From Thermomicrobiales bacterium (GTDB lineage Bacteria; Chloroflexota; Chloroflexia; Thermomicrobiales; CFX8), in the NCBI GenBank assembly GCA_037045155.1, contig JBAOIG010000003.1, positions 1,178,001-1,242,000 on the forward strand: 64,000 nt of DNA, in the 5' to 3' direction. Below the pieces are notes generated by a model. It searched no databases and was not told the DNA's origin. It was given only the letters and a program-made list of their open reading frames with translations. This document shows positions 23,232-31,275 of the stretch, piece by piece (position 1 is the first letter of the stretch; the number at the start of each line of letters is the position of its first letter). The translations under genes were made by a program, and so were the position numbers.

Positions 23232-24362
23232 ATGTCGACAGAGTCTGCTCGATCGCCCCGCCTGCGAGACCTCGGCATCAGCATCGGCACGCTGCCGACC
23301 GGCCCGCTGAACGCCATCACCGACGTCCCCGGCGTCCGCGTCGGCGTCACAACGCTGATCGAGGGGGACGGCCCGCTGGTCGTTGGGCAGGGACCGGTTC
23401 GCACCGGGGTCACTGCCATCCACCCGCACGAGGGTTCGACCTTCCTGGAGCAGGTGCCCGCCGCGATCGACGTCCTCAACGGAGCTGGCGAGATGACCGG
23501 TCACGCGCTGGTGGATGAGTACGGCCTGCTCTCCTCGCCCGTGCTGATCACCAACACGCTCTCGGTCGGCGCGGTCCACCAGGCAACCGTCGAGTGGATG
23601 AGCGAGCAGCACCCCGAGATCGGCCCGCGCGAGTGGGTCGCCCCGGTCATCGCCGAGACCTACGACGGCGCACTGAACGACGTCGCCGGCCAGCACGTCC
23701 ATCGCGAGCACGTCCGCGCAGCGCTGGATTCGGCCACGGCCGGCCCGGTCCCCGAGGGCAACGTCGGCGGCGGCACCGGCATGCTGCTGTTTGGCTTCAA
23801 GGGTGGCACCGGCACGTCGTCCCGTCAGATCGAGGTCGATGGGAAGATCTACACCGTTGGCGTCCTCGTGCAGGGCAACTTCGGATCGCTGCCCGATCTG
23901 CTGGTCGATGGCGTCCCGGTCGGCCGCGTGCTGGAGCCGACAATCGGCGAACGCAACCTGCGCTTCCGCCGCCAGCAACGCCGCGAGGGCTCGATCATCA
24001 CGATCATCGCCACCGACGCTCCGTTCTCCGAACGCCAGCTGGGCCGGCTCTGCCGGCGCGGCATGCTCGGCCTTGGCCGGGTCGGCTCAACCGCCGGGCA
24101 CGGCTCCGGCGACATCCTGCTTGCCTTCTCAAACGCGCCGGAGAATCGCGTCCCGCGGTGGCCGGCCGGCCCACTGCTGCAGACCACGAGGCTGGCCGAC
24201 GAGTGGATCGGGCCGTTCTTCTCCGCGACGATCGACGCCACGTCCGAGGCCGTCCTCAACGCGATGGTCGCTGCCGAGACGATGACCGGCCGCGACGGCA
24301 TCACCGCCCACGCGCTGCCACACGACGAGCTACAGGCGATCATGCGACAACACGGGCGGTAG
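23232..24362 (+). CDS. P1 family peptidase (DmpA / L-aminopeptidase-D-esterase type)
   Basis: 376 residues. Family start LGISIGTLPTGPLNAITDVP, VRVGVTTL, and GNVGGGTGMLLFGFKGGTGT followed by SSR. The serine after GTGTS is the expected nucleophile exposed by autocleavage into alpha and beta chains, as in DmpA. Later GSTAGHGSGDILLAFS is also typical. Members cleave N-terminal D- or beta-amino acids from peptides or amides. ATG 23232 follows AACCGGAGAGACGC. Confidence 0.9.
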   Translation: MSTESARSPRLRDLGISIGTLPTGPLNAITDVPGVRVGVTTLIEGDGPLVVGQGPVRTGVTAIHPHEGSTFLEQVPAAIDVLNGAGEMTGHALVDEYGLLSSPVLITNTLSVGAVHQATVEWMSEQHPEIGPREWVAPVIAETYDGALNDVAGQHVHREHVRAALDSATAGPVPEGNVGGGTGMLLFGFKGGTGTSSRQIEVDGKIYTVGVLVQGNFGSLPDLLVDGVPVGRVLEPTIGERNLRFRRQQRREGSIITIIATDAPFSERQLGRLCRRGMLGLGRVGSTAGHGSGDILLAFSNAPENRVPRWPAGPLLQTTRLADEWIGPFFSATIDATSEAVLNAMVAAETMTGRDGITAHALPHDELQAIMRQHGR

Positions 24363-24393
24363 GGCCGGCCCTTTACCGGCGCCCACAGCAGGG

Positions 24394-24446
24394 CTGGGGA
24401 CTTACTCCCCCTCTCCCAAGGTTGGGAGAGGGGCGGGGGGTGAGGG
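24394..24446. repeat. family A repeat forming the 3' end of the MBL-rhodanese gene
   Basis: CCCCCTCTCCCAAGGTTGGG then AGAGGGGCGGGGGGTGAGGG. Read on the minus strand it encodes the last residues SPPAPLPTLGEGE and supplies the stop codon of the gene at 24402. The palindrome may also act as the terminator for the convergent genes. Confidence 0.8.
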
Positions 24447-25832
24447 CCGTCCCCCATCCCTACGCTGCCCCCACGCACCCATCCCGCCAGACAGGTTCGC
24501 GACGTTCGCATGGCCGCGTTGCTTCAGCAGACTCGTCACCAGGCTGCTGCGGTAACCCGCGGCGCAGACGACGATGATCGGTTGCTCGGGGGCGCCATCA
24601 AGCATCTCCCCCTGAAGGAGCTGTTCGGCCGACACATTCAGCGCGCCGTCGATGTGGCCGAGCGCAAACTCCGCTCGGGTTCGAACATCGAGCACCCGGG
24701 CGCCGCCAGAAGCGATTCGCGGCGCGGCCATCTCAACGCTCATCTGCTCGATTTGCTGTACCGGCAGGCCGGCCGCTTCCCACGCATCCCGGTCGGCCAC
24801 GACGTAGCCGCCGATCGCATCCAGCCCGATCCGGCCCAGCTGAATGACCGCCTCGCGCACGTCCTCCCGGTCGGCCACGACCAGCACGATCGGCCGGTCA
24901 TACGAAGCAGACCAGCCAGCCCAGTTCGGCAGGCTCGATCCTACGCCGATATTCAGTGACCCCGGCAGGAAGCCGGTCCCGAACTCCTCTGCCGGCCGGA
25001 CGTCGATCAACGTCACTGCTCCACGCTCCCCGGCCAGGATGGCGCGTAGCTCAGTCGGGTCCAGCTCGTCCGGCTGCGGTGGGCCGCCGAGGATCTGCGG
25101 CCCGCGCTTGTTCAGCTGCTTCATCACCGGAAAGTAGACCGGGGAGGCCGGCAGGTCATCGAGCATCAGCCGGATGAACGATTCCTCCGTCATCGGCTGA
25201 AAGGCGTAGTTGAACCGCTTCTCCTGCCCCATCGTCGTGCTCTCGGCATCGCCGATCGCCTTGCCGCACGCCGAGCCGGCCCCATGGCCCGGGTAGACGA
25301 CGATGTCGTCGTCGAGCGCCATCAGCTTCTCGTGGATCGTCCCATAGAGCGCAGTCGCCAGCCCCTGGGTATAGGTCGCGCCAAGGAGATCTGGCCGGCC
25401 AACCGCGCCAACGAAGAGCATGTCGCCGCTGAACAGCATCGGCGCGCTGTCCGGCTCGGCTTCGTTGCCCACCAGGATGCAGATGTGCTCCGGCGTATGC
25501 CCCGGCGTCAGCAGGATCTCCAGGCGCAGCTCGCCAACCTCCAGCGTGTCTCCATCATGGACCGGCTGATGCGGGAACTCGTTCTCGCCGACGGCGCTGA
25601 GGAACATCGTCGCGCCAGTTCGTTCGGCCAGCTCACGGGCGCCGGATGCGTAGTCGGCATGGATGTGCGTTTCGAGAATATGGGTGATTGTCAAGTCGTG
25701 CGCAGAGGCCAGATCGAGATAAACCTCGACATCGCGGCGAGGGTCAATCACCACTGCCTGTCGGGAGTGAGCCGAGCCAAGCAGGAACGATGCCTGCGCG
25801 AGACCATCGGTATAGATCCGCTGGAAGAACAC
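24402..25832 (-). CDS. MBL-fold hydrolase with two rhodanese domains (persulfide dioxygenase-like)
   Basis: About 476 residues. N-terminal metallo-beta-lactamase domain (1-245) with THIHADYASGARELAERTG, GHTPEHICI, FSGDMLFVGAVGRPD and VYPGHGAGSACG, the pattern of ETHE1-like sulfur dioxygenases. Two rhodanese domains follow: the first (about 265-355) has VADREDV in place of the active cysteine, the second (about 370-460) keeps VVCAAGYRSS with a catalytic Cys. The C-terminal tail RDGGRPSPPAPLPTLGEGE comes from a dispersed repeat. I prefer GTG 25832 (giving MFFQRIYTDGL, with AGGTGAGG upstream); GTG 25850 is also open. Role in sulfide or persulfide metabolism. Confidence 0.88.
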   Translation of the reverse strand: MFFQRIYTDGLAQASFLLGSAHSRQAVVIDPRRDVEVYLDLASAHDLTITHILETHIHADYASGARELAERTGATMFLSAVGENEFPHQPVHDGDTLEVGELRLEILLTPGHTPEHICILVGNEAEPDSAPMLFSGDMLFVGAVGRPDLLGATYTQGLATALYGTIHEKLMALDDDIVVYPGHGAGSACGKAIGDAESTTMGQEKRFNYAFQPMTEESFIRLMLDDLPASPVYFPVMKQLNKRGPQILGGPPQPDELDPTELRAILAGERGAVTLIDVRPAEEFGTGFLPGSLNIGVGSSLPNWAGWSASYDRPIVLVVADREDVREAVIQLGRIGLDAIGGYVVADRDAWEAAGLPVQQIEQMSVEMAAPRIASGGARVLDVRTRAEFALGHIDGALNVSAEQLLQGEMLDGAPEQPIIVVCAAGYRSSLVTSLLKQRGHANVANLSGGMGAWGQRRDGGRPSPPAPLPTLGEGE

Positions 25833-25918
25833 GGGAGACCTCACCTTCACTCACGGATTGCACACGCGCCGGCCGCGCGACGCCAGACGGGAAAGGTCGA
25901 TGATACGCTTGGATCACG

Positions 25919-26596
25919 ATGACAGCATCAGCTGGACGATCAACCGAAAACGACCGGGGGTCCTTGCCGTTCGGACCGGGCCTCGTTGTCGTGATCCTCG
26001 GCCTGTTACTGGTCGCGGTTGTCGCCGCCGGTGTCTGGCTGAACCATCGCGACCGCACGCCGGCCGAATCAGTCGTGACAATCGCCGCGCTCCGCGCCGA
26101 CCCAACGCGCTACGACAACCAGATCGTCCATATCGAAGGGCAGGTTGAGGACGTCCGCGAGGCGCCATTCCTCTCCCAGTACGCACTGTACACCCTTCGC
26201 GATGAAACCGGCTCGATGCGTGTCCTGACCCAGCACGGCGCCCCGCCCACGGGCGCTCCAACCCGGCTGGTTGCTACTTACCATGCCAGCGTCACGCTCG
26301 ACGACGAGTTACGCGCGATCATCCAGGATCGGCTCGGGGCCGCGGCCGGCGAGCTCACGCGACTACTGCCCGGCATTCCACTCAACGTCGTCTTTCTGGA
26401 GCAGGAGCGATACGAGCCGACGTCGTCCCGGCGTTCCCCGGCGCCCTTGCGATTGTTTGCCACGCAGCGACACGCCTCGGCGTCGTCGATACGCTATGTG
26501 GCGAGCAGGCACGACGACCGAACAGTCCACCCGGTCGCATTCCGAATCGGTTTAGCTGGGGGCAGTTCAGCTCTGGTTACGGTGGAGGGCCGCTGA
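25919..26596 (+). CDS. membrane-anchored protein with OB-fold-like domain
   Basis: 225 residues. One N-terminal transmembrane helix (FGPGLVVVILGLLLVAVVAA, about 18-37), then a small beta domain: DPTRYDNQIVHIEGQVEDV and YTLRDETGSMRVLTQ, resembling OB-fold/tRNA-anti-like domains found in membrane proteins. The last ~60 residues (after LEQERYE) are basic and look unrelated to the domain, and might be out of a conserved context. ATG 25919. The 3' end overlaps the convergent gene by 30 bp. Function unknown. Confidence 0.6.
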   Translation: MTASAGRSTENDRGSLPFGPGLVVVILGLLLVAVVAAGVWLNHRDRTPAESVVTIAALRADPTRYDNQIVHIEGQVEDVREAPFLSQYALYTLRDETGSMRVLTQHGAPPTGAPTRLVATYHASVTLDDELRAIIQDRLGAAAGELTRLLPGIPLNVVFLEQERYEPTSSRRSPAPLRLFATQRHASASSIRYVASRHDDRTVHPVAFRIGLAGGSSALVTVEGR

Positions 26597-26887
26597 ATCT
26601 GCTGTCATCGCGGTCGGATCTTTGACCTTCTCGCGGAAGATGTCGCGAAGCTCGGCTTCCCGGGCAATCTTGGCTTCCTCGCCGGCCACCCGCACTGCCT
26701 CAAGGCGAGCCTTGATCTGATCGACGATCCCCGGCCTCGGCTCGACGTCCCCGACGACCCGGGCAACGCCGTCCGGTCCGCTCACCTCGAGCTCGACGCC
26801 GGCCTGCATCTCCAGCAGCTTCGACGCTGCGACGCCGACGCCAGTTCCGATCGCTGTGCCCACCAGGATCTTGATCCCGTTATTCAC
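26567..26887 (-). CDS. small protein with N-terminal glycine-rich hydrophobic segment
   Basis: 106 residues from GTG 26887, behind AAAGGAGATCACA. The start NNGIKILVGTAIGTGVGVAA is a glycine-rich membrane segment; the rest (IKARLEAVRVAGEEAKIARE, AELRDIFREKVKD) is charged and helical, possibly a coiled coil. No family recognised. It follows the beta-solenoid gene at 26922 by 34 bp in the same direction, so they probably form an operon. Confidence 0.62.
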   Translation of the reverse strand: MNNGIKILVGTAIGTGVGVAASKLLEMQAGVELEVSGPDGVARVVGDVEPRPGIVDQIKARLEAVRVAGEEAKIAREAELRDIFREKVKDPTAMTADSAALHRNQS

Positions 26888-26921
26888 TGTGATCTCCTTT
26901 CCCGATCGGCCATTTCGGCGA

Positions 26922-27440
26922 TCAGCGCGACCGCGAGCGTAGCAGCAGCAACAACAGCGCGACAACCCCGCCGAGCGCCCCGCCCAGCGCGGCAGCCGAC
27001 GCCGGCGTCAGCAGCGGCTCGACTGGCCCGTCGGCGTGGCCGGCGAACAGTACGATGCGCGAGCCCTCGACCGTCGCCCGGTCGGTGCTGAGCAGGACAA
27101 TCGCGCTGTCTTTGACTCGCGCTTCCTGAGCCACCACCTGGACGGCGCTCGATTTCAGCAGCACGACGTTGTCTGCGCCGATCGTCAGCGCGCCGGACTG
27201 GTCGAGCTGAGCAGACTTCGTCTCTAACGCCTTCGCGCCAGAGCGCTCCATCGACACACGCTCGGCGGTGATGCGCTCTGCGCCAGACCGATCGAGCAGC
27301 ACCGTGGTCGCCGCGATATCACCGACATCGACCTTCGTCGCCTGCTTCGCCGGAATCGAGACTCTTCCTCCCGGCTGCTTCCAGATCGTGTCTCGCACGC
27401 CGGCTTCGCCGTTCTGGTTGTCCTGTCGCTCGTCACTCAT
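26922..27440 (-). CDS. beta-solenoid-like repeat protein with C-terminal membrane anchor
   Basis: 172 residues. About residues 35-130 show a repeated pattern of short strands with serine-glycine or serine turns: VLLDRSGAERITAERVSMER, SGAKALETKSAQLDQSGALT, and VVLLKSSAVQVVAQEARVKD, as expected of a small right-handed or bactofilin-like solenoid. The C-terminus is hydrophobic (AAALGGALGGVVALLLLLL) followed by RSRSR, a tail anchor facing the cytoplasm. ATG 27440. Name of the family not recognised; function unknown. Confidence 0.62.
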   Translation of the reverse strand: MSDERQDNQNGEAGVRDTIWKQPGGRVSIPAKQATKVDVGDIAATTVLLDRSGAERITAERVSMERSGAKALETKSAQLDQSGALTIGADNVVLLKSSAVQVVAQEARVKDSAIVLLSTDRATVEGSRIVLFAGHADGPVEPLLTPASAAALGGALGGVVALLLLLLRSRSR

Positions 27441-27625
27441 CCATCACCGCCGCCAGACACTCACGAACGTCCACCAGGCCGGGGGACAACCGCATCTTAC
27501 GGATCCTGGCATGCGAGCGTCAACGCGTGTTTGTGTCGCAACGAGGAAATCAGCGCCGCGCGGTATGCTTGAGGAGAATTGATGTAAGCCGGCCAGTGCG
27601 GCACGGCAAGGAGGACAATCGACAG

Positions 27626-29302
27626 ATGGCTCGACCGCGAATGCGCGCAATTCCCCTCGGCGGTGTCGGCGAGGTTGGCAAGAATATGATGGCTATAGAG
27701 TACCGGGGCGACCTGGTGCTCATCGATGCCGGAGCAAAGTTCCCCGAAGAGGAGCAGCGCGGCATCGACCTGATCATCCCCGACACGACCTATCTCACCG
27801 AAAATCTCAACCGCTTCCGCGCTATCCTGCTGACCCATGGCCACGAGGACCACATCGGCTCACTCCCGTATCTCGTCCCGCAACTGGATAGCATCGCGCC
27901 GGTTCCCATGTACGGGTCCCGGCTGGCGCTAGCGTTTGCGCGGAACAAGCTGGAAGAGGCCAAGGCAGCGCACCTCGTCGATTTCATGCCGATCGATCCG
28001 GGCGTGAAATATCGTATCGGCCACCATATGGAGGTCGAATTCATCCCGGTCACCCACTCGATCCCCGGATCCATGGCGATCTCAATCAGCACGCCAGTCG
28101 GCCGGATGATCCACACGGGCGACTTCAAGTTCGATCCGACGCCGCCGCTCGGTCCGCACACCGACGAACGACGCCTGCGCCAGATGGGGGACGAGGGCGT
28201 TCTGGCCCTGTTCTCCGACACCGTCCGCATCGAGCGCGAGGGCAGCACGCCGAGCGAGGCGATCGTCTCCGAGACACTCGACCGGATCATCGGCCAGGCG
28301 CAGGGGCGCGTGATTCTGACATCGTTTGCGTCAAACATCCTCCGGCTGGAACAGGCAATCGAGAAGGCTGCCCATCACGGTCGGAAGGTCGCCGTCGTCG
28401 GGCGCAGCATGGTCCAATCGGTCGACGTCGCCCGCGACCTCGGCTATATCAACCCACCCCCCGGAGTCATGCGCCCGGTGGACGAGGTCACCAAGCTGCC
28501 GAAGAATCAGGTTATGATCCTGACCACCGGCTCGCAGGGTGAAGCCTCGGCCGCGTTGGCGCGAATGGCCAGCGGCGACCACCCGCAGCTGCGGATCGCC
28601 GAAGGGGACACGGTGATCCTGTCCGCCACACCCGTACCGGGCAACGAGGAGACCGTCTCGCAGACCATCGATAACCTGTTCCGCCGTGGCGCAAACGTCT
28701 GCTATTCCGCGATCGAGCCAAATGTCCACGTCTCCGGCCACGCCGCCCGTGACGAGCTGCGGCATATGATCGAGTTGTTGCGCCCGAAGTTCTGCGTCCC
28801 GATCCACGGTGAGTACCGTCACATGCACCTGTACAAGCAGATGGCAATCGAGACCGGCATCCCCAGCGCCAACATCCTGATCCCCGAGTCGGGCGTGCCG
28901 ATCTCGTTCTCACGAATCGACGCGCGCAAGGATCCAGCCGTCAACGGCGGGTCGGTGCTGGTCGACGCGCTCGGCAACGACCGGTATCGCAACGTCGTGC
29001 TACGTCGAAGGGACGAGCTGGACACTGTCCAGGTCATCATCGCGACCGTCGTCGTGGATCTCACCCGCGGCGCGATCATCGCCGGACCCGAGCTGACCGG
29101 GATCCGCTTCGATGACGAGGACAGCCGTAAGCTGATCGCTGGCGCCGAGGCCGAGCTACGCAGCTACCTCGAGCGGCAGCTCCGACGGGGCGGCATGTCC
29201 TACGGCTACCTGGTCGGCAAGGTGAAAGACATCGTCGCGCGCTACGTGTACCAGAAGGCCAAGCTGCGCCCGATGATCCTCCCGGTCGTCACCGAACTGT
29301 AG
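27626..29302 (+). CDS. rnj: ribonuclease J
   Basis: 558 residues, the normal length. Beta-CASP metallo-beta-lactamase nuclease with 5' exonuclease and endonuclease activity on mRNA and rRNA. Start MARPRMRAIPLGGVGEVGKN; zinc motif THGHEDHIGSLP (about 74-85), HSIPGSMAI, HTGDFKFDP, and the beta-CASP signature with ILTTGSQGEASAAL and HVSGHAARDEL. I chose ATG 27626 behind AAGGAGG (27609-27615) rather than the upstream frame, which adds a non-homologous leader. Stands alone. Confidence 0.95.
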   Translation: MARPRMRAIPLGGVGEVGKNMMAIEYRGDLVLIDAGAKFPEEEQRGIDLIIPDTTYLTENLNRFRAILLTHGHEDHIGSLPYLVPQLDSIAPVPMYGSRLALAFARNKLEEAKAAHLVDFMPIDPGVKYRIGHHMEVEFIPVTHSIPGSMAISISTPVGRMIHTGDFKFDPTPPLGPHTDERRLRQMGDEGVLALFSDTVRIEREGSTPSEAIVSETLDRIIGQAQGRVILTSFASNILRLEQAIEKAAHHGRKVAVVGRSMVQSVDVARDLGYINPPPGVMRPVDEVTKLPKNQVMILTTGSQGEASAALARMASGDHPQLRIAEGDTVILSATPVPGNEETVSQTIDNLFRRGANVCYSAIEPNVHVSGHAARDELRHMIELLRPKFCVPIHGEYRHMHLYKQMAIETGIPSANILIPESGVPISFSRIDARKDPAVNGGSVLVDALGNDRYRNVVLRRRDELDTVQVIIATVVVDLTRGAIIAGPELTGIRFDDEDSRKLIAGAEAELRSYLERQLRRGGMSYGYLVGKVKDIVARYVYQKAKLRPMILPVVTEL

Positions 29303-29308
29303 GCAGGA

Positions 29309-29331
29309 CGCGGGCGTCCTTGACGCCCGCG
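29309..29331 (+). terminator. hairpin after rnj
   Basis: CGCGGGCGT-CCTTG-ACGCCCGCG, nine perfect pairs seven bases after the rnj stop. No T-run follows, so it could be an mRNA 3' end stabiliser or a rho-type terminator site. TTGACG within its loop plus TTCAAT 17 bases later could also form a weak promoter for the riboswitch transcript. Confidence 0.5.
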
Positions 29332-29378
29332 ACATTCCCTGATTCAATCGGAGCCACAATCGAACGCTCCGGGGGAGC

Positions 29379-29540
29379 GACGGGGGCTTGGGGAGCCAGG
29401 CTGAGAGGGTGGCCAGTCCGCCACCGACCGTAGGACCTGACCTGGGTAATGCCAGCGTAGGAATGTCTGCACTCGCGACGCGTTGCGGGTGAACGCTTCG
29501 GACACGACGAACGCTGGGCGATGGCGCCGGCGTTTTTTGT
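29379..29540 (+). ncRNA. TPP riboswitch (THI element) with terminator
   Basis: The aptamer core is unmistakable: GGGGAGCCAGGCTGAGAGGG (29390-29409) and GGACCTGACCTGGGTAATGC (29433-29452) followed by CAGCGTAGGAA. It is followed by AACGCTGG (29510-29517) and CCGGCGTT (29527-29534) with a run of six T (29533-29538), an intrinsic terminator. TPP binding should stop transcription before the transporter genes that start at 29604. The 5' end of helix P1 is approximate. Confidence 0.95.
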
Positions 29541-29603
29541 TGCCAGCCACCGCCCAGCGCTTGTCCCCAGGCCAGGATCCCGCGACGAGAATCGACGGGA
29601 ACC

Positions 29604-30395
29604 GTGGCGACGATATCGACAAACAACGAAGCAATTACCCTGCGCGGCGTCGGCAAGACGTTCGGCGCGACCCAGGCTATCGAGGACGTCAGCCTCTCAG
29701 TCGGGCGTGGCGAGATCGTCGCTCTTGTCGGACCGTCCGGCTGCGGCAAGAGCACCATCCTCAGCATCATCGCCGGCCTGGTCGACCCGGACGAGGGCGA
29801 GGTCCGGCTGGATGGACGACCTGCGCTTCCGCGGCCCGGGCGGGTTGCGCTCATGCCGCAACGCGATGCCTTGTTCCCCTGGCGCACTGTTGTCGACAAC
29901 GCCATCCTCGGCCCCCAGATCGCCGGAAGCGACGTTGGGGACGCACGCAAGCGGGCGCGCGACTTGCTGCCACGCTTCGGTCTCGATGGGTTCGGCGACC
30001 ACTACCCGGCAACTCTCTCCGGCGGCATGCGTCAGCGGGCGGCGTTCCTGCGCACAGTCCTCATCGGGCAGGACACGATGCTCCTCGACGAGCCGTTCGG
30101 CGCGCTCGATGCCCTCACCCGCCGCTCGATGCAGGAGTGGCTACTCGATCTCTGGGAAGACATCGGCGGCACGATCCTGCTGGTTACCCACGACGTCGAG
30201 GAGGCGCTGCTCCTTGCCGACCGTGTCGTGGTCATGACTGCCCGCCCGGGCCGGATCAAGCTCGTCGAGCGTGTCACCCTCTCGCGGCCACGCGAGCCGA
30301 GGATGGTCGATCTCCCGGAGGCAATTGCCCAGAAAGCCCGGCTACTCGCTGCCCTCCACGACGAGGTTGCGTTCGCGATGGGATCGAGTCGGTGA
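29604..30395 (+). CDS. thiZ: ABC transporter ATPase for thiamine precursor (ThiZ-like)
   Basis: 263 residues, nitrate/sulfonate/HMP-type ABC ATPase. Walker A LVGPSGCGKSTIL (about 41-53), Q-loop LMPQRDALFPWRTV, signature LSGGMRQRAAFLR, Walker B TMLLDEPFGALDALTRR, and the switch histidine in LLVTHDVEEAL. GTG start at 29604. The TPP riboswitch directly upstream marks it as part of a thiamine or hydroxymethylpyrimidine-precursor importer. Its stop overlaps the permease start by GTGA. Confidence 0.9.
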   Translation: MATISTNNEAITLRGVGKTFGATQAIEDVSLSVGRGEIVALVGPSGCGKSTILSIIAGLVDPDEGEVRLDGRPALPRPGRVALMPQRDALFPWRTVVDNAILGPQIAGSDVGDARKRARDLLPRFGLDGFGDHYPATLSGGMRQRAAFLRTVLIGQDTMLLDEPFGALDALTRRSMQEWLLDLWEDIGGTILLVTHDVEEALLLADRVVVMTARPGRIKLVERVTLSRPREPRMVDLPEAIAQKARLLAALHDEVAFAMGSSR

Positions 30396-31234
30396 CAAGC
30401 GCCCAGCGAGAACGCGCTCTGCCAGCCACCCGCGCGGAACCGGGCACGACCAGGCGGCGGAGCATTCCCTGGCGATCCGTCGCCGGAGTGCTGCTACCCG
30501 TGCTGGTGATTGCGGTGTTGATCGTCGGCTGGGAGATTGGAGTCCGGATCGCCGGCACGCCGCGGTGGTTCCTGCCGAAGCCAAGCGACATCGTCCGCGA
30601 GATGATCGAATCCCGGGCGCTGCTCTGGCGCCACACGGTAACGACGCTGCAGGAGATGTTGGTCGGGCTGGCGTTGGCGTTCGTCCTCGGGATCACGCTG
30701 GCCATCGCGATCGTCGGCTCGCGGCTGGTCGAGCGGGCCGTCTACCCGTTGGTGATCGCAAGCCAGGCGGTTCCGATCATCGCGCTCGCGCCGATCCTGC
30801 TGGTCTGGTTCGGCTACGGGCTGACGCCGAAGGTCATCGTCGTGGTGCTGACCTGCTTCTTCCCGATCGTCGTCGCCACGGTCGGAGGCCTACGGGCAGT
30901 CGACTCCGACGCCGTCGCGCTGCTCCGCAGCATGGGCGCGAGCCGGTGGCAGCTGATGCGGATTGTCCGCCTCCCGTCGGCCCTTCCGGCGCTGCTGGCC
31001 GGCACGCGGATCGCCGCTGCATGGTCGGTGATTGGCGCGATCGTTGGCGAGTGGGTCGGCGCGTCGGCCGGCCTCGGATACCTGATGACTCGCTCGGCGT
31101 CGCAATTCCAGACACCGCGCCTGTACGCAGCCGTCACGATCGCCGCGCTGCTGGGAATCGCGCTGTTCGCACTGGTGTCGCTCATCGAGCGGCTTGTCCT
31201 GCCGTGGCAGACCCACGCCCGGCGCGGAGATTGA
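30392..31234 (+). CDS. thiX: ABC transporter permease for thiamine precursor (ThiX-like)
   Basis: 280 residues with six hydrophobic segments, for example VAGVLLPVLVIAVLIVGWEI, LALAFVLGITLAIAIVG, and VVLTCFFPIVVATVGGL. The coupling-helix motif LLRSMGASRWQLMRIVRLP (about 169-187) contacts the ATPase. GTG 30392 overlaps the TGA of thiZ. SsuC/TauC/ThiX type; the riboswitch and the NMT1-type binding protein make pyrimidine-precursor uptake the likely function. Confidence 0.9.
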   Translation: MTSAQRERALPATRAEPGTTRRRSIPWRSVAGVLLPVLVIAVLIVGWEIGVRIAGTPRWFLPKPSDIVREMIESRALLWRHTVTTLQEMLVGLALAFVLGITLAIAIVGSRLVERAVYPLVIASQAVPIIALAPILLVWFGYGLTPKVIVVVLTCFFPIVVATVGGLRAVDSDAVALLRSMGASRWQLMRIVRLPSALPALLAGTRIAAAWSVIGAIVGEWVGASAGLGYLMTRSASQFQTPRLYAAVTIAALLGIALFALVSLIERLVLPWQTHARRGD

Positions 31235-31275
31235 ACCGGCAGGTTGCCGGCATGATGAGAGGAACGAGGAGATCG

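Noticed and set aside
27527..27625. N-terminal extension of RNase J
   Set aside because: Basic, non-homologous residues without a ribosome site; the start at 27626 behind AAGGAGG matches the family.
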